From contig NZ_CP095043.1 in the NCBI RefSeq assembly GCF_022919175.1, positions 2,480,001-2,544,000 on the forward strand: 64,000 bases of DNA. Direction: 5' to 3'. This stretch comes from Leucobacter rhizosphaerae. GTDB taxonomy: Bacteria > Actinomycetota > Actinomycetes > Actinomycetales > Microbacteriaceae. The position numbers and the translations under genes are program-made. The notes under the pieces were generated by a model that worked only from the letters and a program-made list of their open reading frames with translations, made no database searches and had not been told where the DNA came from. Positions 24,627-33,879 of this stretch are shown here, in pieces (position 1 is the stretch's first letter; every line of letters begins with the position of its first letter).

Positions 24627-25574
24627 ATGCTGAAGCTCATTGGGACACGATTGCTCTTCGTGATCCCGCAGCTCCTGATCGTCTCCGTGCTGGTGTTCTT
24701 CATGGTCTACCTCATTCCAGGAAGCGCTGCCGCAATGATCCTGGGCGATACTGGCGCGACTCCGGACGACATCGCGCGCGTCGAAGCCGAACTCGGACTC
24801 GATCGCCCGGTGCTCGTGCGGCTGGTCGACTGGCTGGGCCTGGCGGTGCAGGGTGATCTCGGCACCTCGCTGCAGAACGGACGACCGGTGGTCGACCTCA
24901 TTGCCGCGAGACTTCCCGCGACGCTGTCGCTCGTCGGCGCGGGCTTGGTCGTCGCGATGCTCATTGGCATCGGACTTGGAGTGCTCGCGGGCACACACTC
25001 GCGTCGCCCGATCGATCGCGGGGTGACCGCCTTCACCTCATTCATGCAGTCGGTGCCGGAGTTCTGGCTCGGGCTCCTGCTCGTGCTCGTCTTCGTGATC
25101 CAGCTCGGGGTCGCTCCGGTCGTCGCCTGGGTGCCGCCGGAGTCGGACGTCTGGGGATGGCTGCGCGGTCTCATTCTTCCCGCATTGGCGCTCGGAGCGG
25201 GCGCTTCTGCACTCATCGCCCGCCAGACCCGCACCGCGATGGCGGCCTCGCTCTCCTCGCGATACGCCGACATGCTCACAGCGGCGGGAGTGCCCCGGCG
25301 CCGCATCATCTGGTCTTACAGCCTGAAGAATGCGCTGGTGCCGGTGCTGGCGTCGTCGGCGCTCGCGGTTTCCATCCTCTTCGGAACGAGCCTCGTGATG
25401 GAACGGGTGTTCGCGTTCCCCGGCGTCGGCACCATGCTGCTGGAGAGTGTGATCAGTAAGGACTTCCCGGTCGTTCAGGGGACGGTCCTGGTCGTCGCGG
25501 TGCTCATCATCGCGGTCAATCTCGTCGTCGACATCTGCTACGGCATCATCAACCCGAAGGCGAGGCCACAGTGA
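24627..25574 (+). CDS. ABC transporter permease, DppB/OppB-like
   Basis: A 315-residue inner-membrane protein with about six helices. It begins 'MLKLIGTRLLFVIPQLLIVSVLVFFMVYLIPG', the standard DppB N terminus, and has the loop 'LGLDRPVLVRLVDWLGLAVQGDLGTSL'. The EAA coupling loop reads 'YADMLTAAGVPRRRIIWSYSLKNALVPVL', and the C terminus is 'VDICYGIINPKARP'. It pairs with the permease domain of the next protein. The stop overlaps the next GTG start (GTGA). Confidence 0.93.
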   Translation: MLKLIGTRLLFVIPQLLIVSVLVFFMVYLIPGSAAAMILGDTGATPDDIARVEAELGLDRPVLVRLVDWLGLAVQGDLGTSLQNGRPVVDLIAARLPATLSLVGAGLVVAMLIGIGLGVLAGTHSRRPIDRGVTAFTSFMQSVPEFWLGLLLVLVFVIQLGVAPVVAWVPPESDVWGWLRGLILPALALGAGASALIARQTRTAMAASLSSRYADMLTAAGVPRRRIIWSYSLKNALVPVLASSALAVSILFGTSLVMERVFAFPGVGTMLLESVISKDFPVVQGTVLVVAVLIIAVNLVVDICYGIINPKARPQ

Positions 25575-28255
25575 GCCACCCGACTCCTCCCCAGACTCAG
25601 CTCGTATCCGTGGCGAAGCGGGCGTCTGCGCAGCCGAGCCGCCGTCGGTTTCTGCGGCGACTGGTGGCACAGCCCGCCACCGTACTGTCGCTGATCTGGA
25701 TCGGTGCGGTCGTTCTCGCGGCGGTGTTCGCGGGAGCACTGGCACCATATGACCCCGCGCTGAACAGTTTCACCCCCGAAACCGTCCTGCAAGGCCCGAG
25801 CGCGGAGCACTGGCTCGGAACCGATGAGAATGGTCGAGACGTCTTCAGCCGGATCCTCTTCGGCGCCAGGATTGCGCTGCTCGTCGGTGTCGGGTCGGTG
25901 CTGGTGGCGATGCTCATCGGCGTTCCGATCGGACTCTTGCTGGGGTACCGCGGCGGCTGGTGGGATCGAATCGGAACGCGTTTCGTCGACATCCTCGATG
26001 CGATGCCCGGATTGCTTCTCGCCTTCGCCGTGATCGCGATTCTCGGTCGAGGCCTACCCTCATTGATGCTGGCGATCGGCCTGATCTTCAGCATGAACTT
26101 TGCGCGTATGACTCGAGCGATCACGATTGCCGAGCGGGGGAAGCCGTACATCGACGCGGCGAAGGTCTCCGGGTTGCGGGAGATCGCGATCCTGTTCCGC
26201 CAGATCCTTCCGAACTTGATCGGGCCGCTCGTTATCCAGGGTGCCATTTTGACTGGCGCGGCGATCACGATCGAATCAATGCTCAGCTTCCTCGGGATCG
26301 GGCTCCAGTCGAGTGTTCCCTCATGGGGCGGACTACTCAGCACTGCGGCGGGCCAACTCGCCGTTCAACCGTTCCTCGCCTTTCCGCCGGGCATCGCGAT
26401 CGTCCTCACTGTCCTGTCCTTCAACATGCTGGGGGACGGCATCAACGACGCACTCGCGGGCGAGCAGCGCAAGCGAATCAAACCCGTGCGTCGGAAGGTC
26501 ATCCGGCGCCACCTGTCCTTCGCCGGGCAGTCGCCTTCTGAGCGTGGGCCGGTGCTCGACGTCCGCGACCTGCGCGTCGATCTGCATACCCAGCACGGTC
26601 AGGTCCCCTTGGTGCGCGGAGTCAATTTCCGCATCGAGCCGGGTGAGATCGTGGGGTTGTTGGGAGAGTCGGGATCCGGGAAATCGACGCTCGCCCGAGC
26701 GATTCTCGGTCTGATGCAACCCGGGATCGGGATCTCGGGCGGACAGATCCTGCTCGACGGCCAAGACATTGCGGGCCTCGGAGAGAAGGATCTGCGCTCC
26801 ATTCGCGGCAAGCGCATGGCCGCGGTGTTCCAGGACCCGATGGCTTCGCTGTCTCCAGTTCACACCATCGGAAAACAGCTCACGGAGACGATTCGCACCC
26901 ACTCGAAGATGACGAAGAGCGCCGCACGCCAGCGTGCCGTTGAACTCCTGACGCGTGTCGGGGTCGCCGATGCAGCAGCGCGATTGGATGACTATCCCCA
27001 CCAGTTCTCCGGAGGGATGGCTCAGCGTGTTGCGATTGCGATTGCCATCTCGTCGAACCCCGAATTGCTCATCGCCGATGAGGCGACGAGTGCGCTCGAC
27101 GTGACCACCCAGGCGCAGGTGCTCGACCTCCTGCTCGACCTGCGAGATGAGATGGGGCTGAGCATTCTGTTCATCACGCACGGCTTGGGTGTCGTCGCGG
27201 AGGCGTGTGATCGGGCGATGGTGATGTACCAGGGAGAGATCGTCGAATCCAGCGGTGTCTGGGAGCTGTTCGATCACCCCCAGCATCCCTACACCGAGCG
27301 ATTGCTTGCGGCGAACCCGGCCGTCCATGTCGGGGTGGAACCGGGAGTCCGGTCTGACACGGCGCATCGCGGGGCGGATCACGACGGCGATGCGTCGGAT
27401 CACGTGCTCTTGCGTGTTCAGGAACTCGCTCTGTCTTACGGCGCGAAGGGGGTGTGGGGCAAGGCTCCCGCGCCCATCGTCGAGGGTGTGAGCTTCGACA
27501 TCGGGTCCGGAGAGACCCTGGGGCTGGTCGGAGAGTCGGGCTCGGGGAAATCGACGACGGGCCGCGCGATTCTGCGATTGCTTCCCATCGCGGGCGGGAG
27601 CGTGGCGTTCGAGGGAGTCGACATCACGACTTTCGGCGCTCGCACCCCGTTGAGTTACCGTCGCGATGTGCAGGCGGTCTTCCAAGACCCATCGATGTCG
27701 TTGAATCCGCAGCAACCGGTCTCCAATGCCCTCACCGCGGCTCTCGCGCGACACGGCATCGGTGAGAGCGCCGAACGCGAACATCTCGCGGAGCAGGCGT
27801 TCGCCCAGGTCGGATTGACGAACGACCACCTCGCGCGTCGCCCTGCCGAGCTCTCCGGAGGGCAGCAGCAGCGGGTAGCCATCGCGCGTGCGCTCGTCTT
27901 GAAACCCAAGCTGGTGGTGTGCGATGAGGCAGTGAGTGCGCTCGACCTGCTCACGCAGCAGCAGATCATCGAACTCCTCGCGGACCTGCAGGAGGAGACC
28001 GGTGTCAGTTATCTCTTCATCGCCCATGATCTCGGGCTCGTGAGGAAGATCTCTGATCGTATTGCAGTCATGCGGTCGGGCAGGCTGGTCGAATTCGCGG
28101 ACGCCGAAGAAGTGTTCCAGCATCCTTCGCACCCTTACACCCGGAGACTGCTCGGCGCGACACCGGCTGACCACCCGAGCGGTCGAGAGGACCGCAGGCG
28201 CACACGGCGCGCGTATAGCGAAGCGCACGCAGCGGGGGCAACGCCGGTGCCGTGA
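25571..28255 (+). CDS. Fused ABC importer subunit: DppC permease + DppD + DppF ATPases
   Basis: One 894-residue reading frame carries three normally separate subunits. Residues ~1-300 are a DppC-type permease ('[20 protein letters not shown]', '[20 protein letters not shown]', ending '[10 protein letters not shown]'). About 335-600 are the first ATPase: Walker A 'GESGSGKST' near 365, signature 'FSGGMAQR', Walker B '[12 protein letters not shown]'. About 620-870 are the second ATPase: 'GESGSGKST' near 654, 'LSGGQQQR', '[12 protein letters not shown]'. The first ATPase has 'ITHGLG' where D usually follows the switch His. DppD-DppF fusions are common; adding the permease is rare to my knowledge. 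No internal stop or restart is seen. Confidence 0.92.
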   Translation: MSHPTPPQTQLVSVAKRASAQPSRRRFLRRLVAQPATVLSLIWIGAVVLAAVFAGALAPYDPALNSFTPETVLQGPSAEHWLGTDENGRDVFSRILFGARIALLVGVGSVLVAMLIGVPIGLLLGYRGGWWDRIGTRFVDILDAMPGLLLAFAVIAILGRGLPSLMLAIGLIFSMNFARMTRAITIAERGKPYIDAAKVSGLREIAILFRQILPNLIGPLVIQGAILTGAAITIESMLSFLGIGLQSSVPSWGGLLSTAAGQLAVQPFLAFPPGIAIVLTVLSFNMLGDGINDALAGEQRKRIKPVRRKVIRRHLSFAGQSPSERGPVLDVRDLRVDLHTQHGQVPLVRGVNFRIEPGEIVGLLGESGSGKSTLARAILGLMQPGIGISGGQILLDGQDIAGLGEKDLRSIRGKRMAAVFQDPMASLSPVHTIGKQLTETIRTHSKMTKSAARQRAVELLTRVGVADAAARLDDYPHQFSGGMAQRVAIAIAISSNPELLIADEATSALDVTTQAQVLDLLLDLRDEMGLSILFITHGLGVVAEACDRAMVMYQGEIVESSGVWELFDHPQHPYTERLLAANPAVHVGVEPGVRSDTAHRGADHDGDASDHVLLRVQELALSYGAKGVWGKAPAPIVEGVSFDIGSGETLGLVGESGSGKSTTGRAILRLLPIAGGSVAFEGVDITTFGARTPLSYRRDVQAVFQDPSMSLNPQQPVSNALTAALARHGIGESAEREHLAEQAFAQVGLTNDHLARRPAELSGGQQQRVAIARALVLKPKLVVCDEAVSALDLLTQQQIIELLADLQEETGVSYLFIAHDLGLVRKISDRIAVMRSGRLVEFADAEEVFQHPSHPYTRRLLGATPADHPSGREDRRRTRRAYSEAHAAGATPVP

Positions 28256-28277
28256 GGGCGCGATCCGAGCGGATCGC

Positions 28278-28706
28278 CTAAGGCGCGTTGCGGGTGCGAA
28301 TCAGCCCGTGCAGCAGTCGCTGGAGTGCGACGACGGTCTCGGACGGGTCGATGTCTGCCGGCCATGCTTCCTGGACGGATTCCGACCATGAGGCTCGAAG
28401 CGAGTCGAGGGTGTCCTGTGCCAACGCCGTCGGCGTCACGCGCACGGATCGCGCGTCATTCGGGTCGGTATCGCTCGAGACGTACCCCAGGCTGCGAAGG
28501 CGCCTGAGGGCCGGGCTGACGTTCGCGCGGATCAGGCCGGTTCCCGCCGCGATGTGCGACGGCGTGCTGCCGGGGTGCTGGTGGAGGTGTCGCATCACTT
28601 GACTCTCTGTCTGGTTGAGCGTCGCGTGGCCACGCAGTCGAATCTCTCGGGCGATGTCAATCGTGAGGTCTGCGATCTCCGCGTAGGGCTGCTGAGTGCT
28701 GGGCAT
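28278..28706 (-). CDS. MarR family transcriptional regulator
   Basis: A 142-residue winged-helix regulator from ATG 28706 (GAGGAAG upstream). The DNA-binding part is 'LNQTESQVMRHLHQHPGSTPSHIAAGTGLIRANVSPALRRLRSLGYVSSDTDPNDARSV', split between recognition helix and wing. MarR proteins respond to phenolic or other aromatic ligands. It is divergent from an aromatic monooxygenase, with a perfect AT-rich palindrome (28763-28782) between, and converges on the importer gene with only 22 bp between stops. Confidence 0.88.
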   Translation of the reverse strand: MPSTQQPYAEIADLTIDIAREIRLRGHATLNQTESQVMRHLHQHPGSTPSHIAAGTGLIRANVSPALRRLRSLGYVSSDTDPNDARSVRVTPTALAQDTLDSLRASWSESVQEAWPADIDPSETVVALQRLLHGLIRTRNAP

Positions 28707-28762
28707 GGGTCCATTCTTCCTCAGGTCGTTGTCGCGATGACGGAGCTGCGCTATGGTGTATT

Positions 28763-28782
28763 TAGTTATTAAATCATAACTA
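28763..28782. promoter_or_regulatory. MarR-type operator palindrome
   Basis: TAGTTAT-N6-ATAACTA, a perfect dyad in a strikingly AT-rich patch of otherwise GC-rich DNA. It lies between the divergent MarR gene and monooxygenase gene, where an autoregulating MarR repressor would bind. Confidence 0.68.
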
Positions 28783-28848
28783 TTTACGTGTGCAAGCTGA
28801 GGTGCCGGTCGCTGGGCGGTCGGCACGTGAGAATGAGGTGGGAGTGCG

Positions 28849-30588
28849 ATGGAGCACATCGAAACAGAAGTACTCGTGGTGGGGGCCGGACTGGCCGGAG
28901 CAAGTGCCGCGCTGATGCTCGCCAGACACGGCGTGCGCACGTTGGCCGTGAGTCGGGGTCACTGGGTCGCGGACTCGCCGAGAGCACACATCGTGAATCA
29001 GCGGACGATGGAAGTGCTGCGGTCTCTCGATCTCGAGTCGGTATGCGCCGATGCGGCAGTGCCGGGCGAGCTCATGGCGAACCACCCGATGATGACATCA
29101 CTCACGGGTCGGGAATTCGGGCGACTGTGGACCTGGGGGAACGACCCGGTGCGACAAGACGAATACGGAGCCGCGAGCCCCGTCACCGGGTGTGATCTGC
29201 CCCAGGATCGATTCGAGCCGATCCTGATCTCCGAGGCGCTCCGACTCGGTGCCGTCGTGCGATTCCGCACTGAATTCGTCTCGCTCGAGCAGGATGACGA
29301 CGGGGTGACGACGACGCTCCGAGACCTGGTGACGAATTCCGAATTCACTGTGCGCTCGAAGTACGTCGTCGGGGCCGACGGCGGTCAGAGCCCGGTCGCA
29401 GAAGCGGTCGGACTCCCGTTCGAGGGGACACCCGGGATCGGGCCCGCATTGAACATCCACTTCCGCGCGGACCTCTCCCGATTCATCGAGGATCGACCGG
29501 GATCCATCTTTTGGATTCTTCAGCCCGACCGCGAGGGCGCGATGGGAAACGCGATGCTCCGCATGGTGCGACCGTGGTCGGAGTGGATCGTGGGGTTCGT
29601 CCATCTCGGGGAGAGCATCCGTGGCGCCAGCGAGGATGAACTCATCGGCCTGGTGCACGAGATCATCGGTGATGACAGCGTGCCGATCGAGATCATCGGA
29701 TCGTATCCGTGGCGGATCAACCACGTGATCGCGCAAGAGTACAGCCGGGGACGGGTGATGTGTGCGGGTGACGCAGTGCACCGGCACCCGCCGATGAATG
29801 GCCTCGGGGGCAATACCTGCATTCAGGACGCATTCGGACTCGCGTGGAAACTCGCCGCAGTGCTGCGCTGGGGCGCGGGCCCTCGTCTACTCGAGACCTA
29901 CAGCGCCGAGCGCCAACCCGTTGGTCGCACCGTGGTCGATCGCGCCGTTGCGGGGTGGCGGCAGAACCCGGAGGTCATTCGATCGCTCGGCATTGATCCC
30001 GCGGCGTCGCCGGTCGAGCGTCAAGCGCAGTTCGACGTGCTCTTCGAGGACTCCGAGGAAGGGGAGCAGCGACGAAGTGACTTCGAACGGGCTAAGCGGT
30101 CCAAAGAGTACTCGTACCATGCGCACGGCACCGAGATGAATCAGCACTACGCATCCAGCGCGATCATCGAGGATGAAGGGCTCGAACCGCTCGCGCATCG
30201 GGATGCCGATCTCCACTTCACCATGACGAGCAGGCCCGGTTCTCGGGTTCCGCACGCCTGGGTCGCACAGAGCGGACGCACGATCTCGGTGCTGGATCTC
30301 TGTCGCCCGGAGCAGTTCACCCTGCTCGCCCGGAATCGGGGGGCGGAGTGGATCGCCGCTGCGCAGAAGGTCGGAGAGCGCTTGGGCGTTCCCCTCGTCG
30401 CCGTGAGGATCGGGCCGGGGTGCGAGGTCGAGGATCTCTACGGAGTCTGGAGGGACGTCTCGGAGATCGGAGAAGGGGGAGCTCTGCTGGTACGGCCCGA
30501 CCAGCATGTCGCCTGGCGCAACGCAATAATGGCCAGTGACCCCGAAGTCGAGTTGGAACGGGCGCTCCGGCAGATCCTCTCGATGTAG
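28849..30588 (+). CDS. FAD-dependent phenol-type monooxygenase (TfdB/MhpA-like)
   Basis: A 579-residue flavoprotein hydroxylase; ATG 28849 has GGGAG upstream. 'EVLVVGAGLAGASAALMLARHG' binds FAD, 'SPRAHIVNQRTMEVLRSL' is the signature of the 2,4-dichlorophenol/phenol hydroxylase group, 'VVGADGGQSPVAEAVGL' is the DG motif and 'VMCAGDAVHRHPPMNGLGGNTCIQDAFGLAWKLA' the GD motif region. The C-terminal third has the thioredoxin-like domain of this class ('GCEVEDLYGVWRDVSEIGEGGALLVRPDQHVAWR'). It should ortho-hydroxylate a phenolic ring to a catechol, supplying the extradiol dioxygenase. Probably under MarR control. Confidence 0.9.
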   Translation: MEHIETEVLVVGAGLAGASAALMLARHGVRTLAVSRGHWVADSPRAHIVNQRTMEVLRSLDLESVCADAAVPGELMANHPMMTSLTGREFGRLWTWGNDPVRQDEYGAASPVTGCDLPQDRFEPILISEALRLGAVVRFRTEFVSLEQDDDGVTTTLRDLVTNSEFTVRSKYVVGADGGQSPVAEAVGLPFEGTPGIGPALNIHFRADLSRFIEDRPGSIFWILQPDREGAMGNAMLRMVRPWSEWIVGFVHLGESIRGASEDELIGLVHEIIGDDSVPIEIIGSYPWRINHVIAQEYSRGRVMCAGDAVHRHPPMNGLGGNTCIQDAFGLAWKLAAVLRWGAGPRLLETYSAERQPVGRTVVDRAVAGWRQNPEVIRSLGIDPAASPVERQAQFDVLFEDSEEGEQRRSDFERAKRSKEYSYHAHGTEMNQHYASSAIIEDEGLEPLAHRDADLHFTMTSRPGSRVPHAWVAQSGRTISVLDLCRPEQFTLLARNRGAEWIAAAQKVGERLGVPLVAVRIGPGCEVEDLYGVWRDVSEIGEGGALLVRPDQHVAWRNAIMASDPEVELERALRQILSM

Positions 30589-30693
30589 CGCGCGGACAAA
30601 AGCGGAGGGGGCGTGTGCGGTCAGCGCACGGCAGATCCAGGAGTCAGAGCCAGCGACTGACGATGATGGCCCCCGCCTGGCTACCGCTCGCCC

Positions 30694-31464
30694 CTACCCC
30701 TGCGTGTGCGCCCAGACGACCGCCTGGATGCGATCGCGCACCCCGAGCTTCTGCAGCAGGTTCGAGACGTGCGTCTTGACCGTCGCCTCACCGAGGAAGA
30801 GCCGCCCGGCGACCTCCGCGTTCGACATGCCCTCGGCGACAAGCGCGAGCACCTCCCGCTCGCGCTCGGTGAGTCCGACGCGCTCCATGGCGGCGTCGAG
30901 GGCCGCGGCAGCGGGATCGGTCGCGGGTGCGGTTGCCGCGGCGTCGGCGATCGGATCGGCAGCGGCGGAGGCGGTCCGCGGCGTCTCGGGTGCGATCGAC
31001 CCCGCTGAGCCGTGGTCTGCCGGCCCGTGGTCTGCCGACCCACGATCCGCCGCCACCCGCTCGATGACCGCCCGGGTCACGTCGGCGCCGAGCAGCGCGT
31101 CCCCGGCCGCAAGGGTGCGAACGGCGTCGATGAGCTGCTCCGCCCGCGACGTCTTCAGCAAGAACCCGCTGACGCCGGCCGCCAGCGCGTCGAAGAGGTA
31201 GTGCTCGTGCCCGAAGGTCGTGAGGATCAGCACGCTGGTGTCGGGCCGCGCGGCGATGATCCGGCGGCTCGACTCGATGCCATCGAGACGGGGCATCTCC
31301 ACATCCATGCAGATGACGTCGGGGCTGTACTCCTCCGCGAGCGCGACCGCGGCCTCACCGTCGGGGGCCTCGGCGACCACCTCGATGTCCGGCTCGGACT
31401 CGAGGATGATCCGGAACCCGGAGCGCACGAGCTCCTGGTCGTCGACGAGCATCACTCTGATCAT
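30694..31464 (-). CDS. NarL/LuxR family response regulator
   Basis: A 256-residue response regulator with receiver domain (phospho-acceptor Asp54 in 'VICMDVEMPRLDG', Lys in 'GFLLKTSRAEQ') and a C-terminal LuxR HTH ('LTEREREVLALVAEGMSNAEVAGRLFLGEATVKTHVSNLLQKLGV'). Between them is an unusually long, low-complexity Ala/Asp/Pro linker of about 50 residues with a 'ADHG.ADHG' repeat. It forms a pair with the histidine kinase directly upstream (ATGA overlap at 31461-31464) and probably controls the adjacent exporter genes. Confidence 0.93.
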   Translation of the reverse strand: MIRVMLVDDQELVRSGFRIILESEPDIEVVAEAPDGEAAVALAEEYSPDVICMDVEMPRLDGIESSRRIIAARPDTSVLILTTFGHEHYLFDALAAGVSGFLLKTSRAEQLIDAVRTLAAGDALLGADVTRAVIERVAADRGSADHGPADHGSAGSIAPETPRTASAAADPIADAAATAPATDPAAAALDAAMERVGLTEREREVLALVAEGMSNAEVAGRLFLGEATVKTHVSNLLQKLGVRDRIQAVVWAHTQG

Positions 31465-32762
31465 GCGGTGGCCTCCTGCGCCTCGCCGAGCGGTACGCGG
31501 GCGCGCACCATGAATCCGCCGCGCTCGCGTCGGCCCGTGCTGACCTCGCCGCCGACGGCGCCGATCCGCTCGCGCATGCCGCGGAGGCCGAGACCCGAGC
31601 CGTTCGGGTTCGCCCCTGCACCGGAGCCCGCTCGCCCGCCCAGCGTCTGCCGCACCCCGTCGTCGGTGATCTCGACCTCCACGGCGTCGTCGCCGAACCG
31701 GAGCCGCACTTCGGCGGTGGCCCCGCGCCCGGCGTGCTTGCGCACGTTCGTGAGCGCCTCCTGCACGATGCGGTAGAGCGCGACGTCGACGAGCAGCGGC
31801 AGCGGCCGGGGCTCACCCGCGACGATGAGCGTGGTCGGCAGCCCGGAGCTCTGCGATTCGGCGACGAGCGTGCCGAGGTGCGCGATGCCCACGGTCGAGG
31901 ATCCCTGCTCCGCCTCGGGAGAGCGCAGCGTGTGGACGAGGCGCCGCAGCTCGGTGACCGCGGTGTGCGCGCTCTCCTCCACGACCGCGAGAGCACGAGA
32001 GGCCTGCTCGGGATCCCGCGCGAGGCTGCGTCGCGCGGCCGCGGCCTGGATCCCCATCACCGAGACGTGGTGCGCGACGACGTCGTGCAGTTCCCGGGCG
32101 ATCGTGATCCGGTCGAGCGCCACCGCCTGCTCGGCGCTCGTCTGCCGCTCGAGCTCGAGCTCGCGGCCCTGGGCCTCGAGCCGCGCGTTCGAGCGCGCCG
32201 CCCACCAGGAGCGCTCGCCGAAGATGAAGGCGCCGACGAAGTACATGAGGTTCGTGATGATCTGCAGCACCGCGAAGGTCGCGAACGCCGAGAAGATGCC
32301 GGATCGCGGGGCGCCGGGGAAGGCGTCGGGGTCGGACGACGTGATGATGAGCGCGATGACCACCCAGACGAGCATCGCGGCGGTGATCCCGAACCTCACC
32401 CAGAACCCCAGCCGGCGGTTCTGCTCCCAGGCCCCCACCGCGTAGAGCGCGATGAACAGGCAGATGTTGATGACGAGGATCTCGGGCACCTCGAACTGGC
32501 CGCAGACGAAGAAGCCGATCGCCACGACGATCGCGACTGCGGGCGGGTACCGGCGGCGGAAGGCGAGGGGCACGGTGCAGAGCGCGATGCCGAGCACGGT
32601 CAGCCAGAGCGGTGCCGGGTTCTCGTAGAAGCCCATGCGCACGTAGAGCAGCGAGGTGAGGGTCGCGGCGGCCGCGAGCGCGACCGCGAGCCACACGTCC
32701 GAGCGCAGTTCGGCCGGGCTCGGCTTCGGGCGCACCCACTCGGCATCCGGGATCGCGGTCAT
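31461..32762 (-). CDS. Sensor histidine kinase, HisKA_3 type
   Basis: A 433-residue membrane kinase. Four to five helices fill residues ~22-185, with no large extracellular domain, so it probably senses within the membrane. The dimerisation box is 'ITIARELHDVVAHHVSVMGIQ' with phospho-acceptor His226; the ATPase part has 'EALTNVRKHA' (N box) and 'GSGLGLRGMRERIGAVGG' (G box). These intramembrane NarX/DesK-like kinases often respond to cell-envelope stress. TACGCT lies 6 nt before ATG 32762, so the mRNA is probably leaderless. Partner: the response regulator downstream. Confidence 0.93.
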   Translation of the reverse strand: MTAIPDAEWVRPKPSPAELRSDVWLAVALAAAATLTSLLYVRMGFYENPAPLWLTVLGIALCTVPLAFRRRYPPAVAIVVAIGFFVCGQFEVPEILVINICLFIALYAVGAWEQNRRLGFWVRFGITAAMLVWVVIALIITSSDPDAFPGAPRSGIFSAFATFAVLQIITNLMYFVGAFIFGERSWWAARSNARLEAQGRELELERQTSAEQAVALDRITIARELHDVVAHHVSVMGIQAAAARRSLARDPEQASRALAVVEESAHTAVTELRRLVHTLRSPEAEQGSSTVGIAHLGTLVAESQSSGLPTTLIVAGEPRPLPLLVDVALYRIVQEALTNVRKHAGRGATAEVRLRFGDDAVEVEITDDGVRQTLGGRAGSGAGANPNGSGLGLRGMRERIGAVGGEVSTGRRERGGFMVRARVPLGEAQEATA

Positions 32763-32973
32763 GGCTCAAGCGTATGGGGTGGTGCGCTCCGGCACCTCCG
32801 TCGCGCGGGGGAGCGGGCGTGGCGGGCGGGTCCTCGGGTGGGTGGCTGGGCCCTGCGTGTGCCGGTGGCGCCTGGGGGCACGCGGTTCATCCTCCAGGTG
32901 CCCCGATTCCGCCTCACGGGGGAGGTCGCGGGGTGCGCCCGCCCCATAGCGTTGAAGCAACGAAAGGAACACC

Positions 32974-33879
32974 ATGATCGATATCGCAGGGGTCTCCCGC
33001 AGTTTCGGGGGACGCAAGGTGCTCGACGACGTGTCATTCCACGTCGACAGCGGGCGCATGACCGGGTTCGTGGGCGGCAACGGCGCGGGCAAGACGACCA
33101 CGATGCGTATCATCCTCGGGGTGCTCTCCGCGGACGCCGGCCAGGTCACCCTGCACGGGTCGGCGGTCACCCCCGCCGATCGCGCGCGCTTCGGGTACAT
33201 GCCCGAGGAGCGGGGGCTCTACCCCAAGATGAAGGTGCTCGAGCAGCTCATCTACCTCGGCCGCCTGCACGGCATGAGCGCGGGATCCGCGAAGGCGTCG
33301 GCCACCGCGCTCATCGAGCGGCTCGGCCTCGGCGAGCGGGCGAACGACACCCTCGAGAGCCTGTCGCTCGGCAACCAGCAGCGCGCGCAGATCGCGGCGG
33401 CACTGGTGCACGAGCCGACCGCGCTGGTGCTCGACGAGCCGTTCTCGGGCCTCGACCCGATGGCGGTCGAGGTCGTGCTCGGCGTGCTGCGCGACTACGC
33501 GGCGCAGGGCGCTCCGGTGCTCTTCTCGTCGCACCAGCTCGACATCGTCGAGCGGCTCTGCGACGACGTCGTGGTGATCGGGGGCGGCCGGATCCTCGCC
33601 CAGGGCTCGCGCGAGTCCCTGCGCGCCGAGCATTCGGGGCGCGCCTTCGAGCTGGAGCTCGCGGGGGCCGCGGCCGACGCGGGGTGGGTTCGGGATCAGC
33701 CCGGCGTCACCGTCACGCACCTCGACGGCGGGTTCGCCCGGTTCGACGCGGAGAGCGACGCCGCTGCCCAGGCGGTGCTCGTGCGCGCGGTCGGCGCCGA
33801 TCCCGCGCTCACGACGGTGCGTCGCTTCGCGCCGGTCACCCCGTCGCTCGCTCAGATCTTCAAGGAGGTAGTCCGATGA
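32974..33879 (+). CDS. ABC exporter ATP-binding protein, NatA-like
   Basis: A 301-residue ATPase, Walker A 'GGNGAGKTT' (34-42), signature 'LSLGNQQR', Walker B 'ALVLDEPFSGLD', switch His in 'FSSHQLD', plus a C-terminal ~80-residue extension typical of this group. 'GYMPEERGLYPKMKVLEQLIYLGRLHGM' is characteristic of the sodium-efflux NatA and related multidrug/bacteriocin exporters. It stands divergent from the two-component system, 211 bp apart; that gap holds GGGGCAC-N16-GTGCCCC. The permease overlaps its stop (ATGA). Confidence 0.92.
   Translation: MIDIAGVSRSFGGRKVLDDVSFHVDSGRMTGFVGGNGAGKTTTMRIILGVLSADAGQVTLHGSAVTPADRARFGYMPEERGLYPKMKVLEQLIYLGRLHGMSAGSAKASATALIERLGLGERANDTLESLSLGNQQRAQIAAALVHEPTALVLDEPFSGLDPMAVEVVLGVLRDYAAQGAPVLFSSHQLDIVERLCDDVVVIGGGRILAQGSRESLRAEHSGRAFELELAGAAADAGWVRDQPGVTVTHLDGGFARFDAESDAAAQAVLVRAVGADPALTTVRRFAPVTPSLAQIFKEVVR

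Noticed and set aside
31734..33875. 5' two thirds of a 1108-codon plus-strand frame
   Set aside because: Only the part from 33876 encodes the NatB-like permease; the rest is antisense to the histidine kinase and out of frame with the NatA gene.
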